Of a DNA stretch of 64,000 bases, positions 1 through 7,693 are shown piece after piece. This DNA is from Streptococcus thermophilus. Lineage in GTDB: Bacteria > Bacillota > Bacilli > Lactobacillales > Streptococcaceae. The stretch covers positions 1,736,001 to 1,800,000 of the forward strand of contig NZ_CP038020.1 of NCBI RefSeq assembly GCF_010120595.1. Direction: 5' to 3'. Position 1 is the first letter of the stretch, and every line of letters begins with the position of its first letter. A program made the position numbers and the translations under genes. Below the pieces are notes generated by a model. That model saw only the letters and a list, made by a program, of their open reading frames with translations, did no database searches and was not told the origin of the DNA.

Positions 1-38
1 CTAAAGTATATCTTTTTGGTCACTCTCTTTTTAGCACC

Positions 39-64
39 AAATGTCATGACATGATATGACATTT
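39..64. promoter_or_regulatory. Inverted repeat near the window edge, possible operator
   Basis: The arms AAATGTCAT (39-47) and ATGACATTT (56-64) are perfect inverted copies with an 8-bp spacer. The 10-bp palindrome TGTCATGACA (42-51) overlaps the left arm, and another TGTCATGTGAC follows at 65-74. It lies downstream of the transporter gene terminator, so it more likely belongs to a gene left of the window. No regulator can be named. Confidence 0.35.
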
Positions 65-76
65 GTCATGTGACGT

Positions 77-105
77 AAAAAAAAGCCAACCTAAGCTCAG
101 CTTTT
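77..105 (-). terminator. Rho-independent terminator of the BASS transporter gene
   Basis: On the minus strand an AAAAGCUG/UGGCUUUU stem with a 9-nt loop runs into a run of Ts just after the stop codon at 114. Confidence 0.55.
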
Positions 106-113
106 CATTTATC

Positions 114-1052
114 TTAATGACTCTTTTTTGAATGGTTCTTCCACCATGATGAGAGGATAGAACCTGAGATATTGTGCCAAATGCTAAAGATAGTTGATGG
201 GATAGCAGCTTGTGGCACGAAATATTTCATGGCAAGCGTTGCCCCCAAGCTTGAGTCTTGCATACCCACTTCGAAGGTAATGGCTTTTTGTTGAGGTTCT
301 TCCAAACCAAGGAGTTTTGAAAATCCAAAACCAAGGACATAACCACAAAGATTGTGGAGTATGACAACCGGAATGACAAGAGCTGTCGCTGCTGTGAAAA
401 TATTGGCATGGTTGGCAGAAACCACTGCCCCAACAATCAAGAGGATGGCAACCTGTGAAATCAAAGGCATAATCTTAATGATGGCATCGATTTTCTTACC
501 AAAAATAGAGTGGATAACCACACCCAAGATGATAGGAACAACAACGATACGCAAGGTACTAAGAAAAAGGTTCTGTGCAGGCACACTGACATACTGATCA
601 GCCAAAAAGGACAAGAGCGTTGGAATCATGAGTGGTGCCAAAAGGGTTGAAAGGGTTTCGATAGAAACATCTAAGGCGACATCCCCACCTGAAAGAAAGG
701 CCATGACACTAGATGAAGTTCCACTCGGACAAGACCCAACTAGGATAACACCTGCCGCTGTCGCACCCTTAAGATGGAAAATTATACAAAGCAACCAAGC
801 CAAACCAGGCATGATGACATAGTGGGCAACAGTCCCAAGGATAACAGGAATTGGACGCTTAGCAATACGCTTGAAATCCTCAGTGGTCAAGGTAAGCCCC
901 ATACCAAAGAGAATCAAACCAAGCAAGTAGGCCGTATTGGGAATGACCCAACTACTTGTTGCTGGAAAGGCGTAGTTAAAGACAGCCCAGAGAATAACAG
1001 CTGCAGTAAACCATTTGCTGAGCCATTTACTAAAAGATACAAGTGAATCCAT
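114..1052 (-). CDS. Bile acid:sodium symporter (BASS) family transporter
   Basis: A 312-residue integral membrane protein with about nine or ten hydrophobic segments. The family signatures are visible: GMGLTL near residue 50, GSCPSGTSSSVMAFLSGGDVALDVS around 105-130, and FEVGMQDSSLGATLA near 265. The last is the second of the two crossed helices that bind substrate in the ASBT fold. Length is typical for bacterial members, which move organic acids (for example pantoate precursors in PanS) rather than bile acids. The substrate cannot be read from sequence. It is monocistronic with its own promoter and terminator. Confidence 0.85.
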   Translation of the reverse strand: MDSLVSFSKWLSKWFTAAVILWAVFNYAFPATSSWVIPNTAYLLGLILFGMGLTLTTEDFKRIAKRPIPVILGTVAHYVIMPGLAWLLCIIFHLKGATAAGVILVGSCPSGTSSSVMAFLSGGDVALDVSIETLSTLLAPLMIPTLLSFLADQYVSVPAQNLFLSTLRIVVVPIILGVVIHSIFGKKIDAIIKIMPLISQVAILLIVGAVVSANHANIFTAATALVIPVVILHNLCGYVLGFGFSKLLGLEEPQQKAITFEVGMQDSSLGATLAMKYFVPQAAIPSTIFSIWHNISGSILSSWWKNHSKKSH

Positions 1053-1082
1053 AGTGTAACCTTCTTTCTATTTTCATGATAT

Positions 1083-1110
1083 AGTATAGCACTTTCATTT
1101 TGAATTTCAA
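1083..1110 (-). promoter_or_regulatory. Sigma-A promoter of the BASS transporter gene
   Basis: TTGAAA (1105-1110 on the complement) and TATACT (1083-1088) are 16 bp apart, and a TG dinucleotide gives an extended -10. It is about 30 bp upstream of the start codon. Confidence 0.6.
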
Positions 1111-1196
1111 GATATGTTTGGAATTTTCTGAAATTTATTTCAAAAAGAATAAACCCTCGCACTTGAATGGCGAGAGCTTAGAGATTTCTATAAACT

Positions 1197-1646
1197 TTAA
1201 ACCTTGTCTTTCGACTTCTCTTCAAACTGCTGAGCCCGTTCTTCTCCCCACCACAGTGGTAACAATTCCCCCAGAGTGATGGTTTGACGTGTTTCGTAGT
1301 CAACCATAAACTCTAAGTTACGATTGTCAGGATGGAGCTCCATTAAAAATTCTCGACAGGCTCCACAAGGCATACCAGACGGTCCACCGTGAGGTGGCTG
1401 GTCTCGAAAGGCAATAATACGCTTAACTTTGGTCTGACTAGTCTCTTGATACATATTAAAAAGGGCAGCTCTTTCGGCACAAAGATGGAAAACACCACAA
1501 GTCCCTTCCATACAAAAGCCTGTGAAAATTTGTCCATCTTCAGCCTCCACGGCAGCTACAACATGCCTAGCATAGACAAAGTCTGAGACTTCCTGTGGCT
1601 GATACAAGGCTTGAGCTTTTTCATACATTTTCTGCCAAATATCCAT
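1197..1646 (-). CDS. Cytidine/blasticidin-S deaminase-family protein
   Basis: A 149-residue zinc deaminase. It has the HLCAERAAL motif (Cys ligand plus catalytic Glu) and GMPCGACRE (the PCxxC pair of zinc Cys), in the order and spacing of cytidine deaminases. Start chosen at 1646 because an ideal AAGGAGA site lies 5 bases upstream; an upstream ATG in the same frame has no such site. Family members hydrolyse cytidine, deoxycytidine or related aminopyrimidines in nucleoside salvage. It differs enough from the classic 130-residue Cdd that a blasticidin-deaminase-like or specialised role is possible. Confidence 0.8.
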   Translation of the reverse strand: MDIWQKMYEKAQALYQPQEVSDFVYARHVVAAVEAEDGQIFTGFCMEGTCGVFHLCAERAALFNMYQETSQTKVKRIIAFRDQPPHGGPSGMPCGACREFLMELHPDNRNLEFMVDYETRQTITLGELLPLWWGEERAQQFEEKSKDKV

Positions 1647-1656
1647 TATTTCTCCT

Positions 1657-1853
1657 TTAACCTCGATCACTTTCTCTATGAGACTTGATAAAGAGTGCAA
1701 GCCCTGTTGCTACTACATTATAAGCCAAAATAAACAAAAGTGATTTCCATGAAAATGTCCCGTCCTTTGCAAAATTAACAACTAACTCATTGACATGATA
1801 AACAGGCGTCCACTCAGAAATGCTCTGAACCCACTTTGTCGGGACCAAGCATC
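1657..1853 (-). pseudogene. C-terminal remnant of an ABC-2-type permease
   Basis: Reading the minus strand in the frame that stops at 1657 gives about 65 residues. They run PTKWVQSISEWTPVYHVNELVVNF and end with one hydrophobic helix plus a charged tail. This matches the usual end of ABC-2 exporter permeases (periplasmic P.YH.n.L segment, last helix). There is no start or upstream part; the reading frame joins the YkgJ-like fragment at about 1850. Family assignment is by pattern only. Confidence 0.5.
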
Positions 1854-2035
1854 TTACAACAATTGGCACACTGGGTACAATCAATTTCTTGAAAGACTTC
1901 ATTGTGTACCTGCTGAACAATCTTATCTAAATTTTTAGGAGCCTTCTTCTTGAGTTGTGCTAGAAACTTTCGGTGCTCCCCTTGCTTTTGACGTGCCAAT
2001 TCCTCATAACGTTTGACATCAATAGTCTGTGACAT
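1814..2035 (-). pseudogene. Truncated YkgJ-family cysteine-cluster protein
   Basis: Seventy-three codons from a good start (GGAGA upstream). The product has a charged helical N-terminus followed by DCTQCANCCKMLGP, the first cysteine cluster of YkgJ/UPF0153 putative metal-binding proteins. Intact family members continue for about 90 more residues with further cysteines; here homology stops at GP (near 1850) and an out-of-frame tail ends at 1814. The 3' half was replaced by an ABC-2 permease tail, so this is a deletion scar joining two genes. Confidence 0.7.
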
Positions 2036-2079
2036 GTGTTTTCTCCGATAATTTATAATTCTGTCATCTATTATAGCAT

Positions 2080-2114
2080 AAAAGAAATAGAGCCTAGCTT
2101 GAACTAGACTCTAT
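2080..2114 (-). terminator. Terminator after the Bce-type permease gene
   Basis: Minus-strand stem of 11 bp with one G-U pair (arms 2104-2114 and 2087-2097), a 6-base loop, then a T-rich tract. It directly follows the stop codon at 2120. Confidence 0.65.
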
Positions 2115-2119
2115 GTCAG

Positions 2120-4120
2120 TTACATTGATACTATTCTACGATAAGAACGCGATGTTAGGACGAAAACCAAGATATAAGCTAGGAAGAAAACACCACAAAC
2201 AATGATAGTGACCACTAACATAAGATCTGGATTGAGAACTCCAATGATACGCACAATCAAACTGATCATATGATAAGCAAAGGCCAAGTGAATAAAGGCA
2301 AAAATCAAAGGGAGGAAGAAGACGGTAAGAACTTGCTTACGAATGGTTTGCTTGACTTGAAGGTCGTCCAAACCAATCTTTTGAAGAATAACAAAGCGCT
2401 CACGATCCTCATAACCTTCGGAAATCTGTTTATAGTAAATCACAAGAACTGTGCCAAGCATGAAGATGATGGATAGGAAGATACCAATAAAGAAGGTTCC
2501 GCCAACAAAGCCATTTACCATCCCTTCTGCATCATATCGGCTGTTTGCAGAGAAGTAAGACTCAGGGACACCTGTAGTTTGTCCAGCTAACTGTTTTGTT
2601 GCTTCACCTGCTATTTGGTCTAGCAAATCTAAATTTTTCTTGGCATCATGTGTGGGGTCCTTGACGTTAACACCAACATAAGTAGCTTGCGCTATTGATG
2701 TCCCTTTCATTGATGACTCAAAAATCTTGATATCTGGTACAACTAAGTAGCTATAATCTGACACAATAATCTTATAGATATTTGGTACTTTTTTATTGAT
2801 AAAGTCACCAAGTTGCCTATGAATCTGGTAGTTCTTACCATCTATGGACAGACTCTTTTGCGTCTTCAATGTTTTATTCTTAGTGTATAAGGCAATTTGA
2901 TTAGAACTGAGATTGAGTTCTTTCCCTGTCAATTGCTTAAAGGTTTCTTGAGAGAAGACCAGAACAATTGATTTTGGAACAACTTTTCTTTCATTTTTAG
3001 TAAAAACAGTTAACTTATTAGTTTCTTGATTTTTTATACCAAAGAAAAGATAAGAGACAGCTACTTCTTCATTTGCTTGCTCACCTGTTTTGATTAAGAA
3101 ATCATCCATAAGCTTTTTAGTGCTTGTAAGGTCAACTTTATTGCCCGAAACTGAATAATCATGTGGAGCAGCACTCACCAAATAGTCTTTTTTCCCAGCA
3201 TAGATACTTGCAGCTCCTACAAGTGTCACCAAAACCATACTTGAGAGGATAGCAATAGTCGCCAGCCCAACTGCATTTTTCTTCATCCGAAAGACAAGGT
3301 TGGAAATGGAAATCATATTATTAGGCTTGTAATAGTAGCTTTTCTTCTTTTTCAAGAGTTGCAGAACTACTGTTGTCCCGGCATTAAAGAGAAGATAAGT
3401 TCCTAGAATAACTAGTAAAACAGCCAAGAAAAAACTCATAATAGCTATTACTGGATTCTGAACAGAAAGAGCAAGGTAGTAACCATACCCCATAGCCCCA
3501 AGCCCCAAAAAGGTCTGAATAACTAGGAAACGTCCCTTTTTTTCACCCTTAAGGCCATCTTTAGTTAATTGTAAAGGATTAAGCCGTAGCAATCGGAAAC
3601 CATTTACCAAAACCAACAAACTAAAAATACAAGCAAAGATGACAAGAACAATAGTAATTGTCATTACCTGAAAGGTTGAAACTAAACCAGTACTTTCACC
3701 GATAATCCTTTGAAGAAAAGCATAGATGAGTTTATCGAATAGCGCTCCTACACCTATACCTAGAAGCAGAGTCACAAAACCCAAAATCACCGTTTCTTTT
3801 AACATCATACTAAAGAGGTGACGCTTCTCTAAACCTAACACACTATAGAGACCAAGCTCCTTTGAACGGTTTTTCATGACAAAGCTGTTGGCATAAAGAA
3901 CAATGATTCCTGAGGATAGGGCGACAATCACAAGTCCCATACCCAAAACCATCTTGATAGGATCTGACCCAGTTAAGTCATCCAGATGTGGATTAAGCGT
4001 TAAAGATGTAAAAATATAGGTAATGGCAATAGCCAGAATAGTTGCCAAAGCAAAAGGATAATAAAGCTTACGATTTTTTATGAGATTGGACAAAGTCAGT
4101 CTATTGGTTAGACGAAACAT
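2120..4120 (-). CDS. Bce-type ABC transporter permease (peptide-antibiotic sensing and resistance)
   Basis: A 666-residue FtsX-like permease of the BceB family. It has a short cytosolic N-terminus, a first helix at about 17-38, groups of helices to about residue 305, a large extracellular domain at about 310-520 without predicted helices, then three C-terminal helices. That layout (ten helices with the large loop between helices 7 and 8) defines permeases that protect against bacitracin, nisin or similar cell-wall antibiotics and also act as the sensor for the partner kinase. It starts 1 bp after the ATPase gene ends, with a GAGGTGA site. The antibiotic recognised cannot be predicted. Confidence 0.9.
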   Translation of the reverse strand: MFRLTNRLTLSNLIKNRKLYYPFALATILAIAITYIFTSLTLNPHLDDLTGSDPIKMVLGMGLVIVALSSGIIVLYANSFVMKNRSKELGLYSVLGLEKRHLFSMMLKETVILGFVTLLLGIGVGALFDKLIYAFLQRIIGESTGLVSTFQVMTITIVLVIFACIFSLLVLVNGFRLLRLNPLQLTKDGLKGEKKGRFLVIQTFLGLGAMGYGYYLALSVQNPVIAIMSFFLAVLLVILGTYLLFNAGTTVVLQLLKKKKSYYYKPNNMISISNLVFRMKKNAVGLATIAILSSMVLVTLVGAASIYAGKKDYLVSAAPHDYSVSGNKVDLTSTKKLMDDFLIKTGEQANEEVAVSYLFFGIKNQETNKLTVFTKNERKVVPKSIVLVFSQETFKQLTGKELNLSSNQIALYTKNKTLKTQKSLSIDGKNYQIHRQLGDFINKKVPNIYKIIVSDYSYLVVPDIKIFESSMKGTSIAQATYVGVNVKDPTHDAKKNLDLLDQIAGEATKQLAGQTTGVPESYFSANSRYDAEGMVNGFVGGTFFIGIFLSIIFMLGTVLVIYYKQISEGYEDRERFVILQKIGLDDLQVKQTIRKQVLTVFFLPLIFAFIHLAFAYHMISLIVRIIGVLNPDLMLVVTIIVCGVFFLAYILVFVLTSRSYRRIVSM

Positions 4121-4121
4121 A

Positions 4122-4880
4122 TTAGTTCACCTCACTTGCCATTGCAGTTAGTGTATCGGAAATTTCTTGGAACATTTGATGTTCAGACTTATCCCCTTTG
4201 AAGATTTGATTATAAAGAATACCATCCTTGATAAACAAAACACGCTTCGCTCGACTGGCGGCCGCTGTCGAGTGAGTTACCATGAGAATGGTCTGACCGC
4301 TGGCATTAATAGCATCAAAAACATCCAATAGCGCCGCTGAAGATTTGGAATCCAAAGCACCTGTTGGCTCATCTGCTAAGAGTATTTCTGGTTTTGTGAT
4401 GATTGCACGCGCAACCGCAACCCTTTGATTTTGGCCACCTGAAATTTCATAAGGGTACTTCTCCAGTAAGGAATGAATTCCCAGTTGACGACTGATTGCA
4501 TCTACTTGTGTCATCATTTGCTTAAGTGGGCGACGAGAAAGAACCAAAGGTAGCAGGATATTATCTTTAACTGATAGGGTATCTAAAAGATTGAAATCTT
4601 GGAAAACAAACCCTAATCTTTCACGACGGAAGCTAGAAGCATCCTTGTTTTTGATGGTTGCTGTGTCCATACCATTCAGATAGACACGCCCTGCTGTTGG
4701 TTTATCAAGCATGGCAAGGATATTAAGCAAGGTTGATTTTCCTGACCCGGACTCACCCATGATTGCAACATAGTCACCTTTATCAACCGTAAAATGGATA
4801 TCTTTAAGGGCTTCAACCTGATTTCCTTTGAAACGTGTTTTATAGATTTTTTTAACATGTTGAACATCTAGTAATGTCAT
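4122..4880 (-). CDS. Bce-type ABC transporter ATPase
   Basis: A 252-residue ATPase of the MacB/BceA group. Visible motifs are Walker A GESGSGKS (residues 42-49), Q-loop VFQDFNLLDTL, signature SGGQNQR, Walker B ILLADEPTGALD and H-loop MVTHS. The start is preceded by AAAGGAG. It is cotranscribed with the permease and forms the energised half of the detoxification complex. All catalytic residues are present, so the module looks functional. Confidence 0.92.
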   Translation of the reverse strand: MTLLDVQHVKKIYKTRFKGNQVEALKDIHFTVDKGDYVAIMGESGSGKSTLLNILAMLDKPTAGRVYLNGMDTATIKNKDASSFRRERLGFVFQDFNLLDTLSVKDNILLPLVLSRRPLKQMMTQVDAISRQLGIHSLLEKYPYEISGGQNQRVAVARAIITKPEILLADEPTGALDSKSSAALLDVFDAINASGQTILMVTHSTAAASRAKRVLFIKDGILYNQIFKGDKSEHQMFQEISDTLTAMASEVN

Positions 4881-4957
4881 AATAAGCTCCTTTATTTTAT
4901 AGATTTAGAAGAGATTCTAGGAACCTCTTACTTAACTTCTGATACCATTTTATAGAA

Positions 4958-4988
4958 AAAGCAAGGTCTCAACCATAACCCTTGCTTT
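4958..4988 (-). terminator. Terminator or attenuator between kinase gene and ABC genes
   Basis: A 9-bp perfect stem (AAAGCAAGG/CCTTGCTTT) followed on the minus strand by TTTTTC. It lies between the kinase stop and the ABC start, so the two halves of the module are probably separate transcripts or linked by partial read-through. Confidence 0.7.
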
Positions 4989-5005
4989 CATTTCTAGCCT
5001 TATTT

Positions 5006-5021
5006 CTTACACTTTTGTAAG
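5006..5021. promoter_or_regulatory. Predicted response-regulator operator ahead of the ABC genes
   Basis: CTTACA-N4-TGTAAG is a perfect 6-bp inverted repeat 4 bp after the kinase stop codon, about 125 bp upstream of the ATPase start. A near-identical repeat lies upstream of the regulator gene (6739-6754). Bce-type regulators bind inverted repeats at their ABC promoters, so both sites are predicted targets of the regulator at 5989-6669. Confidence 0.6.
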
Positions 5022-5024
5022 TTA

Positions 5025-5999
5025 TTAATCAATAGCCAACTTCTGCTTTTGAAAATGAATGGAAACTGTGGTTCCTTGACCTACTTGGGAGCTAATACTA
5101 ATATCATGTCCAAGCTGATCAGCTATTTTCTTTGAAAGATAGAGACCCAGTCCAGACGACTGCTGAGTTAAGCGGCCATTGTAACCTGAAAAACCACGCT
5201 CAAAGACACGTAAAATATCACTATCCTTGATACCAATCCCAGAATCTTTAAGATAAAGCCTATTATCTTTGAAGTAAATGTCAATGCCACCACTTTTTGT
5301 GTACTTCAAACTATTTGATAAGACCTGCTCTACGATAACCAAGAGCCATTTTTCATCTGTAACGACCTCAACATCCAAGTCATGTAGATTAATAGTTAAT
5401 CCTTTTTGAATAAAGAAAATACTATGCTTTTTAACAACTTCTTTAACCAAGGGGTCTAATGCAACCTGCCTCAACTGCAAATCATCATGAAAGTTTTCCA
5501 AACGTAAATACTGCAAGACCAGATTGGTGTAGGCATCAATCTTGAAGACCTCTTGCTCCAAGAGAGCCCTCGTTTTACTATCTGTAACATCCCCTAACAA
5601 TAATTGACTAGCCGCTATTGGCGTCTTGATTTGATGCACCCAAAGGGTATAGTAGTCCATCAAATCTGTATAGCGCTTGCGCTCCTCCTCAGTCTGAACC
5701 ATTTGACTCTCCTTAGCATTTTCCAAGGCCTGAGCTAGATAAAACTCTAAAGGACTTGATGGTGTCATTTTCTCATAGAGATAGGCTAAGTTATAAGACT
5801 GATAAGAGCTAACCAAGTCCCAAATAGCTATGATGATAGCCACAAATGTCAGTATGGTCAAGGCATAATGAAGAATATCTGCTGCCTCTTCAAATAAAAA
5901 GGCAAACAAAACCAAGATGATTTCATTAAAAATAAACAAAAGATAGAAAGGTAGACGAGACCTAATCTGATATTTGACAAATTGACGCTTATCCATCAT
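5025..5999 (-). CDS. Intramembrane-sensing histidine kinase of the Bce module
   Basis: About 324 residues. Two N-terminal membrane helices with almost no extracellular loop, then the H-box LWVHQIKTPIAAS, the N-box EQVLSNSLKY, G1 DSGIGI and G2 SSGLGLYL. Lack of a sensor domain is the hallmark of BceS-like kinases that read the state of their ABC transporter. Start set at an ATGATG (5999) overlapping the end of the regulator gene; a longer form from 6035 would lie inside that gene. Confidence 0.9.
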   Translation of the reverse strand: MMDKRQFVKYQIRSRLPFYLLFIFNEIILVLFAFLFEEAADILHYALTILTFVAIIIAIWDLVSSYQSYNLAYLYEKMTPSSPLEFYLAQALENAKESQMVQTEEERKRYTDLMDYYTLWVHQIKTPIAASQLLLGDVTDSKTRALLEQEVFKIDAYTNLVLQYLRLENFHDDLQLRQVALDPLVKEVVKKHSIFFIQKGLTINLHDLDVEVVTDEKWLLVIVEQVLSNSLKYTKSGGIDIYFKDNRLYLKDSGIGIKDSDILRVFERGFSGYNGRLTQQSSGLGLYLSKKIADQLGHDISISSQVGQGTTVSIHFQKQKLAID

Positions 6000-6669
6000 G
6001 ACGCAACCCGTAACCGACACCTTTCTTGGTTTCAATAAAGTCCTTCAAACCAACTGCCTCTAACTTCTTACGTAAACGTGCCACATTGACAGACAGGGTA
6101 TTATCATCAATAAAGAAGTCACTATTCCAAAGCTCCTTCATGAGGTCTTCCCGACTAACGATATTACCAGCATGTTCGAAGAGAGCTTGTAAAATCTGAA
6201 ACTCGTTCTTGGTCAAAGAAACGACTTCTCCCTGATAAACCAGATCCATGGCCTTAAGGTTCAAAATCACACCCATATATTCCAAAAGACTCTGATCCTT
6301 TCCAAACTCATAAGATCGGCGCAAAAGCCCTTGAATTTTTGCCAAGAGAACATTTTGGTCAAAGGGTTTAGTCACAAAGTCGTCCCCACCCATATTGATT
6401 GCCATAACGATATCCATGGCCTGATCTCTGGAAGACAAGAACATAATAGGCACCTTGGAGACCTTACGAATTTCCTGACACCAATGATAACCATTAAATA
6501 GAGGTAAACCAATGTCCATAAGAACCAAGTGGGGCTCTACTTTTACAAAAATAGATAATACTTCCATGAAATCTTCAACAAGAACAACTTCGTAACCCCA
6601 TTGTTCTAGCATTTTTTTGACTTGTTGACGGATAACCTCGTCGTCCTCCACTAATAAAATCTTATGCAT
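5989..6669 (-). CDS. OmpR-family response regulator of the Bce module
   Basis: A 226-residue regulator. The receiver domain has acidic residues in VEDDE, phospho-acceptor Asp in LVLMDIGLP and Lys in VTKPFD. It is followed by a winged-helix DNA-binding domain ending ETKKGVGYGL. Start at 6669 is preferred because the receiver domain begins there and a GAGGT site precedes it. It overlaps the kinase start, giving a two-gene operon. It probably activates its own promoter and the ABC genes through the shared inverted repeat. Confidence 0.92.
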   Translation of the reverse strand: MHKILLVEDDEVIRQQVKKMLEQWGYEVVLVEDFMEVLSIFVKVEPHLVLMDIGLPLFNGYHWCQEIRKVSKVPIMFLSSRDQAMDIVMAINMGGDDFVTKPFDQNVLLAKIQGLLRRSYEFGKDQSLLEYMGVILNLKAMDLVYQGEVVSLTKNEFQILQALFEHAGNIVSREDLMKELWNSDFFIDDNTLSVNVARLRKKLEAVGLKDFIETKKGVGYGLRHDG

Positions 6670-6694
6670 AACTCTACCTCTTTCATTTCCCACT

Positions 6695-6723
6695 ATTATA
6701 TCAAGAAATGCTATAAGAAACGA
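6695..6723 (-). promoter_or_regulatory. Promoter of the Bce regulator-kinase operon
   Basis: TATAAT (complement of 6695-6700) with a 17-bp spacer to a poor -35, TCGTTT (6718-6723). A weak -35 with an operator just upstream fits an activated promoter. Confidence 0.55.
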
Positions 6724-6738
6724 CAATTCTCAGCAAAT

Positions 6739-6754
6739 CTTACAATAATGTTAG
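6739..6754. promoter_or_regulatory. Predicted response-regulator operator ahead of the regulator gene
   Basis: CTTACA-N4-TGTTAG, one mismatch from the repeat at 5006-5021. It is centred about 49 bp upstream of the -10 box, the usual place for an OmpR-type activator. Confidence 0.6.
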
Positions 6755-6802
6755 ATTGAATTTTACAACTTTTAAAATAGTGCGTTTTCATAGGAAAATC
6801 CT

Positions 6803-6831
6803 TTGAGTCTTCAAAGAAAATATAGTATTAT
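6803..6831 (+). promoter_or_regulatory. Promoter of the purine-riboswitch operon
   Basis: TTGAGT (6803-6808), a 17-bp spacer and TATTAT (6826-6831). An overlapping TATAAT at 6829 is an alternative -10. Confidence 0.5.
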
Positions 6832-6890
6832 AATAGAGTTGATGTTGGTTTATCATCAACCAACGACAGCTTCATCAAATAATGAGAACA

Positions 6891-6957
6891 TTACTTATTT
6901 ATGTCACGAATCGGCGTGACGTTTCTACAAGGTGCCGTAACACCTAACAATGAGTAA
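6891..6957 (+). promoter_or_regulatory. Guanine-class purine riboswitch aptamer
   Basis: All elements of the purine aptamer are visible. P1 is TTACTT (6891-6896) with GAGTAA (6952-6957). P2 is GTCACG/CGTGAC. The conserved J2/3 is GTTTCTAC. P3 is AGGTG/CACCT with a CCGTAA loop. J3/1 is ACAAT, whose second base is C, the position (C74 in xpt numbering) that pairs with guanine and makes this a guanine or hypoxanthine rather than adenine switch. An upstream leader hairpin GTTGATG/CATCAAC (6838-6860) precedes it. The aptamer seems intact although both genes below are broken. Confidence 0.92.
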
Positions 6958-7000
6958 GTCATAAAGTCATCAAAAGATTTTATCGTCTTTTTATGATTTT

Positions 7001-7025
7001 AAAGGCTTGCTTGGCAAGCCTTTTT
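7001..7025 (+). terminator. Riboswitch-controlled intrinsic terminator
   Basis: AAAGGCTTGC/GCAAGCCTTT stem with a tiny loop and TTTTT, 44 bp after the aptamer and about 90 bp before xpt. Guanine binding is expected to favour it; the stretch TCATAAAG...CTTTTTATGA between aptamer and terminator could form the alternative structure. Confidence 0.85.
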
Positions 7026-7112
7026 CTGTTATTCGATTGGTTTGATCTTTGTCAGAGTCTCAATAGAATATGAGAAAAATCAAAATACACTTTATTTTTT
7101 ATAGGAGGTAAT

Positions 7113-7693
7113 ATGAAATTACTGGAAGACCGTATTCTCAATGATGGGAATGTCCTTGGGGAGAACATCCTCAAAGTTGACTCTTTTTAACTCACCAAGT
7201 TGACTTTGAGCTCATGCGTGAAATTGGAAAGGTATTTGCTAAAAAGTTCAAGGATACTGGCATCACCAAGGTGGTGACTATCGAAGCATCTGGTATTGCA
7301 CCAGCCCTCTATGCTGCTGAGGCCTTGGATGTCCCTATGATTTTTGCTAAAAAGGCTAAAAATATCACCATGAATGAAGGAATCCTCACTGCTGAGGTTT
7401 ATTCCTTCACTAAGCAGGTGACTAGCACTGTCTCTATCGCAAGCAAGTTCCTCACTCCTGAAGATAAGGTTCTCATCGTTGATGATTTTCTGGCTAACGG
7501 CCAAGCTGCCAAAGGCTTGATCCAAATCATTGAAGAGGCTGGCGCACACGTCGAAGCTGTCGGAATCGTTATCGAGAAATCCTTCCAAGATGGTCGTGCT
7601 ATTTTGGAAGAAGCCGGCTACCCAGTTGTTTCACTTGCTCGTTTGGAGCGTTTCGAAAATGGTCAGGTCGTATTTAAGGAGGCAGACATCTAA
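7113..7693 (+). pseudogene. xpt: Xanthine phosphoribosyltransferase, frameshifted
   Basis: The first codons ([20 protein letters not shown]...) follow an AGGAGGT site and match the Xpt N-terminus. Frame is lost at TTTTT (7184-7188): one missing T gives TAA at 7188-7190. The remaining 160 codons (from about 7191 in another frame) hold the rest, including the PRPP loop [16 protein letters not shown]. Xpt converts xanthine plus PRPP to XMP. One extra T would restore 193 codons, so the lesion is either a recent mutation or a base-call error. Confidence 0.9.
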
